64,000 nt of DNA from JAVVVD01 sp036652795 (lineage in GTDB: Bacteria > Bacillota > Clostridia > Christensenellales > CAG-138). Location of the stretch: NCBI GenBank assembly GCA_036652795.1, contig JAVVVD010000006.1, forward strand, positions 41,714-105,713, read 5' to 3'. Shown one piece after another: positions 14,236 to 22,732 of the stretch. The notes beneath the pieces are model-generated. The model searched no databases and was not told where the DNA came from. It worked only from the letters and a program-made list of their open reading frames with translations. How positions within the stretch are numbered: the stretch's first letter is position 1; every line of letters starts with the position of its first letter. The translations under genes were made by a program, and so were the position numbers.

Positions 14236-16479
14236 TTATAGCCTTGTATAATAATTCATCAGGCATCCGTCAAGCAATATCTGTCGTTCGGTTGGAGTAA
14301 GGGCGGATATGTGCAGCATAAGCTCGCTTATCTTACCTCCGCTTATCGCCTTTGCAGGAATATCCGATATACCTTCTGCTACCGCCTGCCGTATGTTGGG
14401 CACATAGATATATTCGCCCGCCTCAAAATCAAAGGGCGTTAATTTATCGATGGTGAAGGGCAGTATACCCCAGTTTATGCAGTTGCTGCGATAGCGTTTG
14501 GTGGCATATTCATAGCATATGTTAGCTCCGCCGCCAAGTACACGCTGACAGGAGGCGGCCTGTTCGCGTGCGCTGCCATCGCCGGGCTTGTTCGCAAACA
14601 CGCAGGATACAAGCGCGCAGTATTGCGCTTGAGCGCCAACGCTGCGCATAATGTCGGCTAATTCGGGTGGCGTATCGCCATCCCTGCGCAAAAGCTCCAT
14701 TGCGTATACCGCTTTGCTGCGGCCGACATATTCAGGTACCCGGCGGGACAGCGTAAATTCGGCAAGGCGCAGCGGGTTGGAACGATATGAGCTTGTTTCG
14801 CCAGATGGGATAAGCTCATCCGTGGTGGTTACCTCATCGCGTATTACGGCGGCTAGCTCAAGCAATACATTATCGGTTAGGGGCTGTATGTTTGGCCAGT
14901 CGGTTATGTTTGGTCCCATGCGCAGCTGCTCATGTGGCTGTGGATGACCAAACCCATTGTATACTCGCTTTGCATACACTGACGAATCAAACTTGTATTC
15001 ATAGTCAGGCTGCTCGTAATGCATCTGTGTAGCGGGGGTTATAACGCCGCCATTTCTTGCTGTGGCCGCTATGCTGCGTGCATCCATGAGCGCTACCATG
15101 GCAAGTTGGCCATCTCCTGGCTTTGCACCCTCACGGTTGGGGAAGTTGCGCGTTGTATGCCGCAGCGACAGACCATTGTTACTTGGCACATCGCCGGCGC
15201 CAAAGCATGGGCCACAGAAGCTTGGCTTTAATACCGCACCCGCACTAAGCAGCGATTGTGTTGCGCCCTGCTCTGTAAGCGCAAGGCTTACAGGTATGCT
15301 GGTGGGGTATACAGAAAGCTCAAAGTAGTCGTTGCCTATGCTGCCGTCCTTCAATATTGCAGCAGCTTGCATTATGTTGTCCATAGTGCCGCCCGCACAG
15401 CCAGCGATCACGCCCTGATCGGCGTATACGTGGCCATCCCTAAGCTTGGACAAAAGATCCACAGATATTTTATCGCCAAACAGCACATGCGCTTCGGCCT
15501 CAACGCCCTCAAGCAACCGCTTTGCATTGTCGAGAAAATATTGTATCGTATAAGCGTTACCTGGATGAAATGGCAATGCTATCATTGGCTCAACCTTATC
15601 CAGCTCAATATGTATCATACTGTCGTAATATGCGCTGGAAATTGGCGAAAGTTCGCTGTACGCATCAGCTCTGCCGTGCGCAGCATAATAATCCCTTACT
15701 GCGCCGTCTGTTTGCCAAATCGAGGAGAGACACGTTGTTTCAGTGGTCATAACATCTATGCCGTTACGGAAATCCACCGATAGGTTTGCTATCCCCTCGC
15801 CAACGAATTCCAGCACCTTATTTTTTGCAAAACCGGATTTGAATGTGGCCGCCACCAACAGCAGCGCCACGTCATGCGGGCCCACGCCCGGCCTTGGCGC
15901 ACCGGTAAGATTGACAAGCACAACCTGCGGGGCTGGCACATCATAGGTGTTCTTTAAAAGCTGCTTAACAAGCTCGGGGCCACCCTCGCCTATGCCCATT
16001 GTGCCAAGCGCGCCGTAGCGGGTGTGGCTGTCAGAGCCAAGTATCATGGAGCCACAGCGGGCAAGTGCCTCGCGCGCATAGGAGTGTATTACGCTTTGGT
16101 TGGCGGGAACGTATATTCCACCGTATTTTTTTGCGGCAGATAGGCCAAATATGTGGTCATCCGCATTTATTGTGCCGCCAACCGCGCATAGGCTGTTGTG
16201 GCAGTTGGTCATAGCATATGGCAGTGGGAATTCCAGCATACCGCTGGCGCGCGCGGTCTGGATTATGCCAACATAGGTTATATCGTGTGAGATCAGTGCA
16301 TCGAACCTGATTCGCAGCTTATCGCCGCCGGATTCATCGTGCGCACGCAGCACCTGATATGCCATTGTGTTTTCACGTCCCTGCTCAGGTGAAATATCTG
16401 CGCAGTCGGTTATTTTGCCATCTTTATAGAATACGCCCGTATCGTGCAGGGAGATCATTGAAAGTTCTTCTTTTATCAT
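14236..16479 (-). CDS. Aconitase-superfamily hydratase, YbhJ-like
   Basis: 747 residues, close to the length of the E. coli YbhJ-type putative hydratases. It shows aconitase-family features: LGSDSHTRYGALGTMGIGEGG for substrate binding, GCAGGTMDNI, and PSFCGPCFGAGD, which together supply three cysteines that can hold a [4Fe-4S] cluster. The C-terminal swivel-like domain has YRSNCINWGILPF, matching the R-SN-xGxLPL pattern. The reaction is probably a dehydration or hydration of a hydroxyacid, but the substrate is unknown. It starts 4 bases after the hpt stop with AGGA upstream, so it is co-transcribed with tilS-hpt, an unusual partner for those genes. Confidence 0.85.
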   Translation of the reverse strand: MIKEELSMISLHDTGVFYKDGKITDCADISPEQGRENTMAYQVLRAHDESGGDKLRIRFDALISHDITYVGIIQTARASGMLEFPLPYAMTNCHNSLCAVGGTINADDHIFGLSAAKKYGGIYVPANQSVIHSYAREALARCGSMILGSDSHTRYGALGTMGIGEGGPELVKQLLKNTYDVPAPQVVLVNLTGAPRPGVGPHDVALLLVAATFKSGFAKNKVLEFVGEGIANLSVDFRNGIDVMTTETTCLSSIWQTDGAVRDYYAAHGRADAYSELSPISSAYYDSMIHIELDKVEPMIALPFHPGNAYTIQYFLDNAKRLLEGVEAEAHVLFGDKISVDLLSKLRDGHVYADQGVIAGCAGGTMDNIMQAAAILKDGSIGNDYFELSVYPTSIPVSLALTEQGATQSLLSAGAVLKPSFCGPCFGAGDVPSNNGLSLRHTTRNFPNREGAKPGDGQLAMVALMDARSIAATARNGGVITPATQMHYEQPDYEYKFDSSVYAKRVYNGFGHPQPHEQLRMGPNITDWPNIQPLTDNVLLELAAVIRDEVTTTDELIPSGETSSYRSNPLRLAEFTLSRRVPEYVGRSKAVYAMELLRRDGDTPPELADIMRSVGAQAQYCALVSCVFANKPGDGSAREQAASCQRVLGGGANICYEYATKRYRSNCINWGILPFTIDKLTPFDFEAGEYIYVPNIRQAVAEGISDIPAKAISGGKISELMLHISALTPTERQILLDGCLMNYYTRL

Positions 16480-16482
16480 AAT

Positions 16483-17040
16483 TTAATCCTGATACACTTC
16501 TTCCTTCATAACGCCAACATATGGTATGTTACGATAGTAATTTTCACAGTCCAATCCATAACCCACAACGAACTCGTTGGGAATTACGAAGCCAACATAG
16601 TCCGGAGATATGGCACATTCGCGGCGCTCAGGCTTATCGAGCAGGCAAGCGATCTTAAGTGAGGCGGGCTGGCGCGCACGCAGCAGCTGCGTAAGGTGAT
16701 TTAGTGTGAGCCCGCTGTCCATTATATCTTCAACGATCAGCACATGCCTGTCAGTTATGGACGAGTCCATATCCTTGGATATACGAACTATGCCGCTGGT
16801 TTTCGAGCTGTTGCCATAGCTGGAGATAGACATGAAATCCATCTCCATATGGCAGGTGATCCTGCGGCTAAGGTCGCTAAAAAAGTGCACAGCACCCTTC
16901 AATATGCACACCAGTATCACATTCTTGCCTTCATAATCGTTGGAAATCTGTTCACCCATCTGCGCTATGCGCTCGGCAAGCTGCTCCTCACTGAGCAGTA
17001 CCTTTTTGATGTCGTTGTTCATATTGGTTTTTTCAGCCAT
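16483..17040 (-). CDS. hpt: Hypoxanthine phosphoribosyltransferase
   Basis: 185 residues. The PRPP-binding loop LIVEDIMDSGLT (about 101-112) is diagnostic for the purine phosphoribosyltransferases. KGAVHFFSDL and the C-terminal FVVGYGLDCENYYRNIPYVG match the bacterial Hpt subgroup. It converts hypoxanthine and guanine plus PRPP to IMP and GMP in purine salvage. CAGGAGGG precedes the start. The gene lies 24 bases after tilS, the conserved tilS-hpt(-ftsH) order of Bacillota; here ftsH is absent and an aconitase-like hydratase follows instead. Confidence 0.97.
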   Translation of the reverse strand: MAEKTNMNNDIKKVLLSEEQLAERIAQMGEQISNDYEGKNVILVCILKGAVHFFSDLSRRITCHMEMDFMSISSYGNSSKTSGIVRISKDMDSSITDRHVLIVEDIMDSGLTLNHLTQLLRARQPASLKIACLLDKPERRECAISPDYVGFVIPNEFVVGYGLDCENYYRNIPYVGVMKEEVYQD

Positions 17041-17064
17041 AATTCCCTCCTGAATTAAATTGTT

Positions 17065-18453
17065 TTATTTAATATTAATTGTATAATCTGATGCTGTTGT
17101 ATCATTGGACTCAGGACTATATGCTACTTTGAGCATGTGGCGGGTGGCGCAGGTCACCTTAACCAGTTCACTCACACAAAAGCCCGGTATGAATAATACC
17201 TCATCGCTGCACACAAGCGGCAGTTCGCGCATCTCACGCGGGATCTTTTTGTCTATAAAAAAATCCTTCAGCTTGCGCCTGCCAGGCGCACCTATGGGAT
17301 AGAATCTGTCTCCATTGAGGCGGGTACGCACAGTAAGAGCCTGTGCAATGTTGTCTGCATCCATATATGCTGTGAATGGATCGCGCTCATAGGTGTTGCC
17401 ATCGAGGGTATCCACAGTGAATATTCCATTTGGGGTGCGCGTTTGGCCTGCCATATTGAGCGTAATGCAAAAATTATCATGTGCCGGGGGATGCCCGAAA
17501 AAAATCAGCTCGTAGCTTGTCCACGCCGTGATGCGCGGCAGGTCAAGCATAGTGCCTGTGCGGGCAGAAAGAAGCTGCACCACCTGTTGTACATGAGATC
17601 GCTCTATATCCACGGGCGCACCCGCTTGAGCTAATGCCAGGCGTATTGCACGGCTTAGTATGGGCATTGGCAGCTTAATCAGCTTATCCCTGACAAAACC
17701 GCCGTTAAGGCTGGCTTTATCCAGTGCGTCGATGGATTGTTGCATAAGATATTGTTCGTCCTGGCAGGTGAGCTCGCCCGTGGCGCACAGCGATTCAACT
17801 ATGCGGGGATTTATGTTTGCTTCAATATAGGGTATCACATCCAGCCGCAGCCGGTTACGCGTGCTGCTTAGTTCAAGGTTGGTTTCATCCGTGCAGTAGG
17901 ACATGCCGCGATCCGATAAAAATTGCTCTATCTCATTCCGTCTCACCTTAAGCATGGGGCGTATCAGGTTACCGCGCCGCGGCAACATGCCGACAAGCCC
18001 ACTAAGGCCGGTACCGCGCGTAAGATGCAGCAGTATGCTTTCCGCTTGATCGTCCATATGATGTGCTACCGCTATGGAATCAGCGCAAAAGTGTGTGCGT
18101 GCGCGCTCTAAAAACTCATATCGTAATATACGCGCCGCCTGTTCAATCGTTTCGCCGCGCTCTTTTGCGCGTCTTGGGACATCTACGCATTCGGTAAGCA
18201 GCGGTATTGTGCGGGTGGCGCAAAGCTGGGCCACAAATGCAGCATCGCGCTCGGCGCTTTGGCCGCGAATTCCATGGTTAAGATGGGCTGCGCGCACGGT
18301 AAAGCCAAGCTGCGCGGAAAGCTCTGAAAGCACAATCAACAGCGCAACCGAATCCGCGCCGCCGGATACGCCTGCAACAACGGTTTCACCCTCGCTTATA
18401 AGGCCATATTGCCGGATGGCATTTGCTATTTTTTGCTGCATAACGCGCCCCAT
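17065..18453 (-). CDS. tilS: tRNA(Ile)-lysidine synthetase
   Basis: 462 residues. The N-type ATP pyrophosphatase P-loop SGGADS (30-35) is followed by AHLNHGIRGQSAERD and AVAHHMDDQAES, all TilS signatures. The C-terminal RRKLKDFFIDKKIPREMRE is the conserved TilS-C segment. The enzyme adds lysine to C34 of the CAU-anticodon isoleucine tRNA, letting it read AUA, and is normally essential. It heads the tilS-hpt-hydratase operon. No clear Shine-Dalgarno site precedes ATG 18453; ATG 18441, four codons later, has GGGG upstream and is a possible alternative start. Confidence 0.96.
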   Translation of the reverse strand: MGRVMQQKIANAIRQYGLISEGETVVAGVSGGADSVALLIVLSELSAQLGFTVRAAHLNHGIRGQSAERDAAFVAQLCATRTIPLLTECVDVPRRAKERGETIEQAARILRYEFLERARTHFCADSIAVAHHMDDQAESILLHLTRGTGLSGLVGMLPRRGNLIRPMLKVRRNEIEQFLSDRGMSYCTDETNLELSSTRNRLRLDVIPYIEANINPRIVESLCATGELTCQDEQYLMQQSIDALDKASLNGGFVRDKLIKLPMPILSRAIRLALAQAGAPVDIERSHVQQVVQLLSARTGTMLDLPRITAWTSYELIFFGHPPAHDNFCITLNMAGQTRTPNGIFTVDTLDGNTYERDPFTAYMDADNIAQALTVRTRLNGDRFYPIGAPGRRKLKDFFIDKKIPREMRELPLVCSDEVLFIPGFCVSELVKVTCATRHMLKVAYSPESNDTTASDYTINIK

Positions 18454-18520
18454 ATCAGCGGCTGCCGCGCCGCATATATCCTACAAGAAATTATATCAAG
18501 TATAACTGCTCGCACTGGGT

Positions 18521-18549
18521 TTGACAAGGGACACCGACCAACATATAAT
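18521..18549 (+). promoter_or_regulatory. Perfect consensus vegetative promoter of ychF
   Basis: TTGACA at 18521-18526 and TATAAT at 18544-18549, separated by 17 bases: both hexamers match the housekeeping consensus exactly. The expected start is near 18556, giving a leader of about 40 bases with AGGAGA before the ychF ATG. This is a useful contrast to the leaderless-type promoters elsewhere in the window. Confidence 0.9.
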
Positions 18550-18596
18550 TGTAAGCAAATATGATTTTTAATCCAATTGGTTAGGAGATTTTACTT

Positions 18597-19685
18597 ATGA
18601 AACTCGGCGTAGTGGGACTTCCCAACGTGGGCAAAAGCACGCTTTTTAACGCTATAACTCAAGCGGGGGCCGCTGCGGCGAATTATCCCTTTTGCACAAT
18701 CGAACCCAATGTGGGTATAGTTGCCGTGCCCGATGAACGGCTAAACGTACTGGCAAAAATGCACAACCCCGAAAAACTGACGCCAACCGCAATCGAGTTT
18801 GTGGATATAGCAGGACTTGTGCGCGGCGCCAATAAGGGCGAGGGGCTTGGCAATAAATTTCTTTCGTATATTCGCGAGGTGGATGCGATAGTGCATGTGG
18901 TGCGGTGCTTTAAAGATGATAACATTGTGCATGTGGATGGCTCGGTGGACCCTGTGCGCGATATGGAAACAATCAATATAGAGTTGATATTTGCCGACAT
19001 GGAAACGGTGCAAAAACGCATAGAACGCGCCGAAAAAAACAGCAAGGGCGGAGATAAGAAGTTCATTGCAGAGGCGGAGTTTTTGCGGCGCATATATGCA
19101 AACCTGGAAAGCGGCAAGCCTGTGCGCTCCATGACGTTTTCTGAGGATGAGGCGGAAGACGTAAAATCGCTGTTTCTGCTGACGGATAAGCCCATGATAT
19201 ATGTTGCCAACATTGCAGAGGATGAAATAGGCGAAAAGCTGCCCGCAGTTGATGCTCTGTATGCTGCCGCAAAGAGCGAGCATGCGGGTGCGCTTACCAT
19301 ATGCGCCAAGGTGGAGGAGGAGATAGCGGAGCTTTCACCAGATGAAAAGGCGCAGTTCATAAAAGAATTGGACATAGGCGAGAGTGGACTTGATAAGCTT
19401 GTGAAGGAGTGCTATTCACTGTTGGGGCTTATAAGCTACCTTACAGCCGGCCCAAAGGAGGTGCGCGCGTGGACGATTGAACGCGGCACTAAGGCGCCAC
19501 AGGCCGCCGGCAAAATACATAGCGACTTTGAGCGCGGCTTTATCCGCGCTGAGATAGTGTCCTACGATGAGCTTATCGAGCTTGGATCTATGCAGGCATG
19601 TAAAGAAAAAGGGCTGATTCGTTCCGAAGGCAAGGAGTATGTGATGCAGGATGGTGATATAGTACTCTTCCGCTTTAATGTATGA
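18597..19685 (+). CDS. ychF: Redox-regulated ATPase YchF (Obg-like)
   Basis: 362 residues, full length. The G1 loop GLPNVGKST (7-15) is followed by the DIAGLVRGANKGEGLGNKFL switch region and a C-terminal TGS-like domain (LISYLTAGPKEVRAWTIERG ... DGDIVLFRFNV). YchF/OLA1 proteins are translation-factor-class P-loop NTPases that prefer ATP because the G4 NKxD motif is altered. They associate with ribosomes and are linked to stress responses. The promoter is consensus and AGGAGA gives a standard start. Single-gene transcript, divergent from tilS. Confidence 0.98.
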   Translation: MKLGVVGLPNVGKSTLFNAITQAGAAAANYPFCTIEPNVGIVAVPDERLNVLAKMHNPEKLTPTAIEFVDIAGLVRGANKGEGLGNKFLSYIREVDAIVHVVRCFKDDNIVHVDGSVDPVRDMETINIELIFADMETVQKRIERAEKNSKGGDKKFIAEAEFLRRIYANLESGKPVRSMTFSEDEAEDVKSLFLLTDKPMIYVANIAEDEIGEKLPAVDALYAAAKSEHAGALTICAKVEEEIAELSPDEKAQFIKELDIGESGLDKLVKECYSLLGLISYLTAGPKEVRAWTIERGTKAPQAAGKIHSDFERGFIRAEIVSYDELIELGSMQACKEKGLIRSEGKEYVMQDGDIVLFRFNV

Positions 19686-19789
19686 TAGGCATTTCTCCTT
19701 AAAAACAAGCAGGCGGACAAATATAATAGCGCTTTATTATGGATGAAAATAAACAAAAACAGAATCGCGCTGAGAAAGGATGAAAAACA

Positions 19790-20284
19790 ATGGATACAAA
19801 AATACCTGGATTTACAATACGCTTCGCACATGAGTCGGATACATCAACGATATTCGGCTTCATAAAAGAGCTGGCAGCCTATGAAAAGCTGCCGGATGAT
19901 GTGAGTGGCACACAGGAGATCCTGCATGAATCGCTGTTTGTGCGCCATGCCGCTGAGGTAATAGTAGGTGAATACGAGGGTGAACCCGTTGCATTTGCAC
20001 TGTTTTTCTACAATTTTTCAACTTTTCAATGCCTGCCGGGACTGTACCTTGAGGATTTATTTGTGAGGGAAAGCTATCGCAGCCGTGGAATTGGCAAGGC
20101 TATGCTGGCATTTCTTGCAAACACGGCGACGCAGCGCGGATGCGGACGCTTTGAATGGATATGCCTGGATTGGAATAAGGACGCCATTGCGGTATACCGC
20201 AAGATTGGCGCTATACCGATGCAGGGCTGGACAATTCAACGTCTGGAGGGCGAGGCGCTTGCCGCGCTCTCCAGGGAAGCGTGA
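19790..20284 (+). CDS. GNAT acetyltransferase, SSAT (diamine acetyltransferase)-like
   Basis: 164 residues, a single GNAT fold. The acetyl-CoA loop is YRSRGIGKAML (about residues 99-109), preceded by LYLEDLFVRE. The C-terminal part (GCGRFEWICLDWNKDAIAVYRKIGA) matches the spermidine/spermine and thialysine N-acetyltransferase branch, so a polyamine or diamine-like substrate is likely. An Orn/Lys/Arg decarboxylase that could make such amines lies at 32270. GAAAGGA precedes ATG by 9 bases. It may be read from the ychF promoter, since no terminator is visible between them. Confidence 0.85.
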   Translation: MDTKIPGFTIRFAHESDTSTIFGFIKELAAYEKLPDDVSGTQEILHESLFVRHAAEVIVGEYEGEPVAFALFFYNFSTFQCLPGLYLEDLFVRESYRSRGIGKAMLAFLANTATQRGCGRFEWICLDWNKDAIAVYRKIGAIPMQGWTIQRLEGEALAALSREA

Positions 20285-20316
20285 TCTATCGTACACATTG
20301 AGCCAGTGCGCTTTAG

Positions 20317-20595
20317 CTATTGCTGAAATTGGAATTCGTCCCGATTGCGCTCGATGAATAGGGCAAATACCGAGTTAAGCACGGCTTCGTCTGTTACGCC
20401 GCAAAGCTCGTCATCTTCGTCATCTTCGGCAGAGAGTATCTCGAGTATTACGGCCTCAGGCGCTTCGTCGCAGTCCACGGGTAGCAGCACGGCGTATTCG
20501 CTGTTGTCGTAAGGGACCACGTCAAGTATCTCAAAATCTATCTCATTGCCATCCTCGTCTGTCATTGTGACGATGTTCTCATATTCTTGGGGCAT
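20317..20595 (-). CDS. DUF1292 family protein (UPF0473, YrzB-like)
   Basis: 92 residues, acidic. The pattern YENIVTMTDEDGNEIDFEILDVVPYDNSEYAVLLPVD is typical of DUF1292, a small cytosolic Bacillota family usually found with yrrK and yrzL. I start at 20595: the longer frame contains the ATGGAGG that serves as ribosome site 9 bases before this ATG. It follows fba in the same direction at 46 bases and may be co-transcribed. The function is not known; here it is separated from its common alaS-yrrL-yrrK neighbourhood. Confidence 0.9.
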   Translation of the reverse strand: MPQEYENIVTMTDEDGNEIDFEILDVVPYDNSEYAVLLPVDCDEAPEAVILEILSAEDDEDDELCGVTDEAVLNSVFALFIERNRDEFQFQQ

Positions 20596-20641
20596 TGCGG
20601 TTGTTACCTCCATATTTATAATGTTGCAACTGGCAGATAAA

Positions 20642-21577
20642 TTATGCCTTCCCGTTGCAGCCAAGCACATGCACCAACTTGTGAGCTACCATATCCTTTA
20701 TGGCTTCACGTGCCGGCTTGAGGTACTGGCGTGGATCGAAGTGGGAAGGGTTTTCATCAAGGTATTTGCGTATAGTTCCTGTCATTGCAAGGCGCAGATC
20801 TGAATCGATGTTTATCTTGCATACCGCCATTCCAGCGGCCTGACGCAGCATATCCTCAGGAACGCCTATGGCATCCGGCATATTGCCGCCATGCTCGTTT
20901 ATCATCTTAACGAATTCGGGCATTACAGAGCTTGAGCCGTGCAGCACAATAGGGAACCCTGGCAGCCTGGCTTCTACATCTTTGAGGATGTCAAAGCGGA
21001 GCTGCGGTTTTGTGCCGGGCTTGAACTTGTAAGCGCCGTGGCTGGTACCTATGGCAATTGCCAAAGAGTCAACGCCTGTGCGGGTTACAAAATCCTGCAC
21101 TTGAGCCGGTTCGGTATAGCTGCCCTGCCCTTCGGCCACCTTTACCTCATCTTCAACGCCCTCAAGGCGTCCAAGCTCACCTTCAACCACAACGCCGTGG
21201 TCATGCGCGTATTCTACGACCTGGCGGGTAAGCTTTACGTTATCCTCATACGGGTGATGGCTGCCATCGATCATAACGGAAGTAAAGCCTCCGTCAATAC
21301 AGCTTTTGCACAGCTCGAACGTGTCGCCATGATCAAGGTGAAGGCATATCGGCAGATTTGTCTCTATTATGGCAGCTTCAACCAGCTTCATAAGATAAGT
21401 GTGGTTGGCGTACTTGCGCGCACCGGAGGATACTTGAAGTATAAGTGGTGCATTCTCCTGTTTGGCGGCTTCGGTTATACCCTGGATGATCTCCATATTA
21501 TTGACGTTGAATGCGCCAATAGCATATCCGCCCGCATAGGCCTTCTTAAACATTTCCTTGCTTGTTACCAATGCCAT
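20642..21577 (-). CDS. fba: Fructose-1,6-bisphosphate aldolase, class II
   Basis: 311 residues. Zinc- and substrate-binding blocks are present: CLHLDHGD (Asp82, His83), EGELGRLEGVED, IAIGTSHGAYKF and VLHGSSS. The family's usual 'G-A-F-N-V-N' lies at 21-26. The enzyme reversibly splits fructose 1,6-bisphosphate to glyceraldehyde 3-phosphate and dihydroxyacetone phosphate. AAGGAGAT precedes the start. Its product feeds the two GAPDH genes 4-6 kb away. Its own stretch ends without a clear hairpin before DUF1292. Confidence 0.97.
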   Translation of the reverse strand: MALVTSKEMFKKAYAGGYAIGAFNVNNMEIIQGITEAAKQENAPLILQVSSGARKYANHTYLMKLVEAAIIETNLPICLHLDHGDTFELCKSCIDGGFTSVMIDGSHHPYEDNVKLTRQVVEYAHDHGVVVEGELGRLEGVEDEVKVAEGQGSYTEPAQVQDFVTRTGVDSLAIAIGTSHGAYKFKPGTKPQLRFDILKDVEARLPGFPIVLHGSSSVMPEFVKMINEHGGNMPDAIGVPEDMLRQAAGMAVCKINIDSDLRLAMTGTIRKYLDENPSHFDPRQYLKPAREAIKDMVAHKLVHVLGCNGKA

Positions 21578-21692
21578 AATAATATCTCCTTATGTTAATT
21601 TAGCTTTATCGCCATCATTAACCCTTATTATAGACCAACATGGTTAACTTTCAATAGAATTTATTTCGGCGGGCTATATTTTGGCGATATGA

Positions 21693-21721
21693 TTGTAGCT
21701 TGATCGATTAGCGGGTATAAT
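21693..21721 (+). promoter_or_regulatory. Promoter of the GT2 glycosyltransferase operon
   Basis: TTGTAG at 21693-21698 and TATAAT at 21716-21721 with 17 bases between. The start would lie about 50 bases before the GT2 ATG, leaving a normal leader with AAGGAG. Confidence 0.6.
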
Positions 21722-21776
21722 ATTAAATAGTAACATATAACAAAATTCAATCAGAATAAAAGCAAGGAGCCTGTGT

Positions 21777-22700
21777 ATGGAAAAGTTACTTTCCCTCATT
21801 GTGCCAGTATACAACGAGGAGGAGGTGCTGGAAGAATCCTTCAGCGCGATGGATGAGGTGATGCGCGCGCTGCCGTATGAATATGAGATTGTCTATGTAA
21901 ACGATGGCAGCAGGGATAGCACCATGCAGAAGCTGCGCGATATAGCGGCAACAAATCAACGGGTTAGGGTGCTGTCATTTTCACGCAATTTCGGGCATCA
22001 GCTTGCGGTTACAGCCGGAATGGACGCTGCAAAGGGTGATGCGCTTATAATAATAGATGTGGACTTGCAGGACCCACCTGAAATAATCGGGCAACTGGTT
22101 AAGGCATGGGAGGCAGGCGCAGACATAGCCTATGGTAAGCGCACAAAGCGCGAGGGAGAAACGCTATTCAAACGGTTTACCGCGTTTTGCTATTATCGAC
22201 TGCTTACCAGCATGAGCGCATATCCAATACCGCTTGATACGGGTGACTTCCGCCTGATAGACCGCACTGTAGCGGATGCGTTTTTGACAATGAGGGAGCA
22301 TAACCGCTTTTTGCGCGGGATGAGCGCGTGGATGGGCTATAACGCTGTGCCGGTGGAGTATGTGCGGCACGAGCGCAGGGCAGGCAGCAGCAAATATACA
22401 TTCAAAAAGATGATGAAGCTTGCAATGGATGGTATGTTGGGATTTTCCAGTATGCCGCTGACCGCTGCGGGTTATGTGGGCGTGGGCGTGTGCGTGCTGG
22501 CACTTATGGGATTTTTGGCCGTGTTGATATGCAATCTTACGTATGGTGCGGCTGATTGGCTGTGGGGCTTGTGCGCTTTGACGCTATTAAACGGGATTAC
22601 GCTTACGGCACTTGGAATACAGGGAGCGTACATGAACCGTATACTGGATGAGGTCAAGGGCAGACCTCTATATGTGGTAAAAGAAAAGCTGAATATATAA
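21777..22700 (+). CDS. Polyprenyl-phosphate-type family 2 glycosyltransferase, two C-terminal membrane helices
   Basis: 307 residues. The N-terminal GT-A domain shows IVPVYNEEEVLEE, YVNDGSRDST, the metal-binding IIIDVDLQDPPE (Asp94-x-Asp96) and later MSAWMGYNAVPVEYVRHER. Two hydrophobic helices at about 232-255 and 263-287 anchor it, as in GtrB/DPM1-like enzymes that move a sugar from a nucleotide donor to undecaprenyl phosphate. The sugar is unknown. AAGGAG precedes ATG. It heads a run with the M29 aminopeptidase 32 bases downstream and the kinase fusion after that. Confidence 0.9.
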   Translation: MEKLLSLIVPVYNEEEVLEESFSAMDEVMRALPYEYEIVYVNDGSRDSTMQKLRDIAATNQRVRVLSFSRNFGHQLAVTAGMDAAKGDALIIIDVDLQDPPEIIGQLVKAWEAGADIAYGKRTKREGETLFKRFTAFCYYRLLTSMSAYPIPLDTGDFRLIDRTVADAFLTMREHNRFLRGMSAWMGYNAVPVEYVRHERRAGSSKYTFKKMMKLAMDGMLGFSSMPLTAAGYVGVGVCVLALMGFLAVLICNLTYGAADWLWGLCALTLLNGITLTALGIQGAYMNRILDEVKGRPLYVVKEKLNI

Positions 22701-22732
22701 ACACACAATCAATGATAAAGGGGGAATTAGCG

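Noticed and set aside
19691..19789. Leader motif or riboswitch before the GNAT gene
   Set aside because: Only AT-rich sequence; no conserved fold could be recognised.
20939..21598. 219-codon plus-strand frame opposite fba
   Set aside because: Fully antisense to an unmistakable class II aldolase gene with a good ribosome site.
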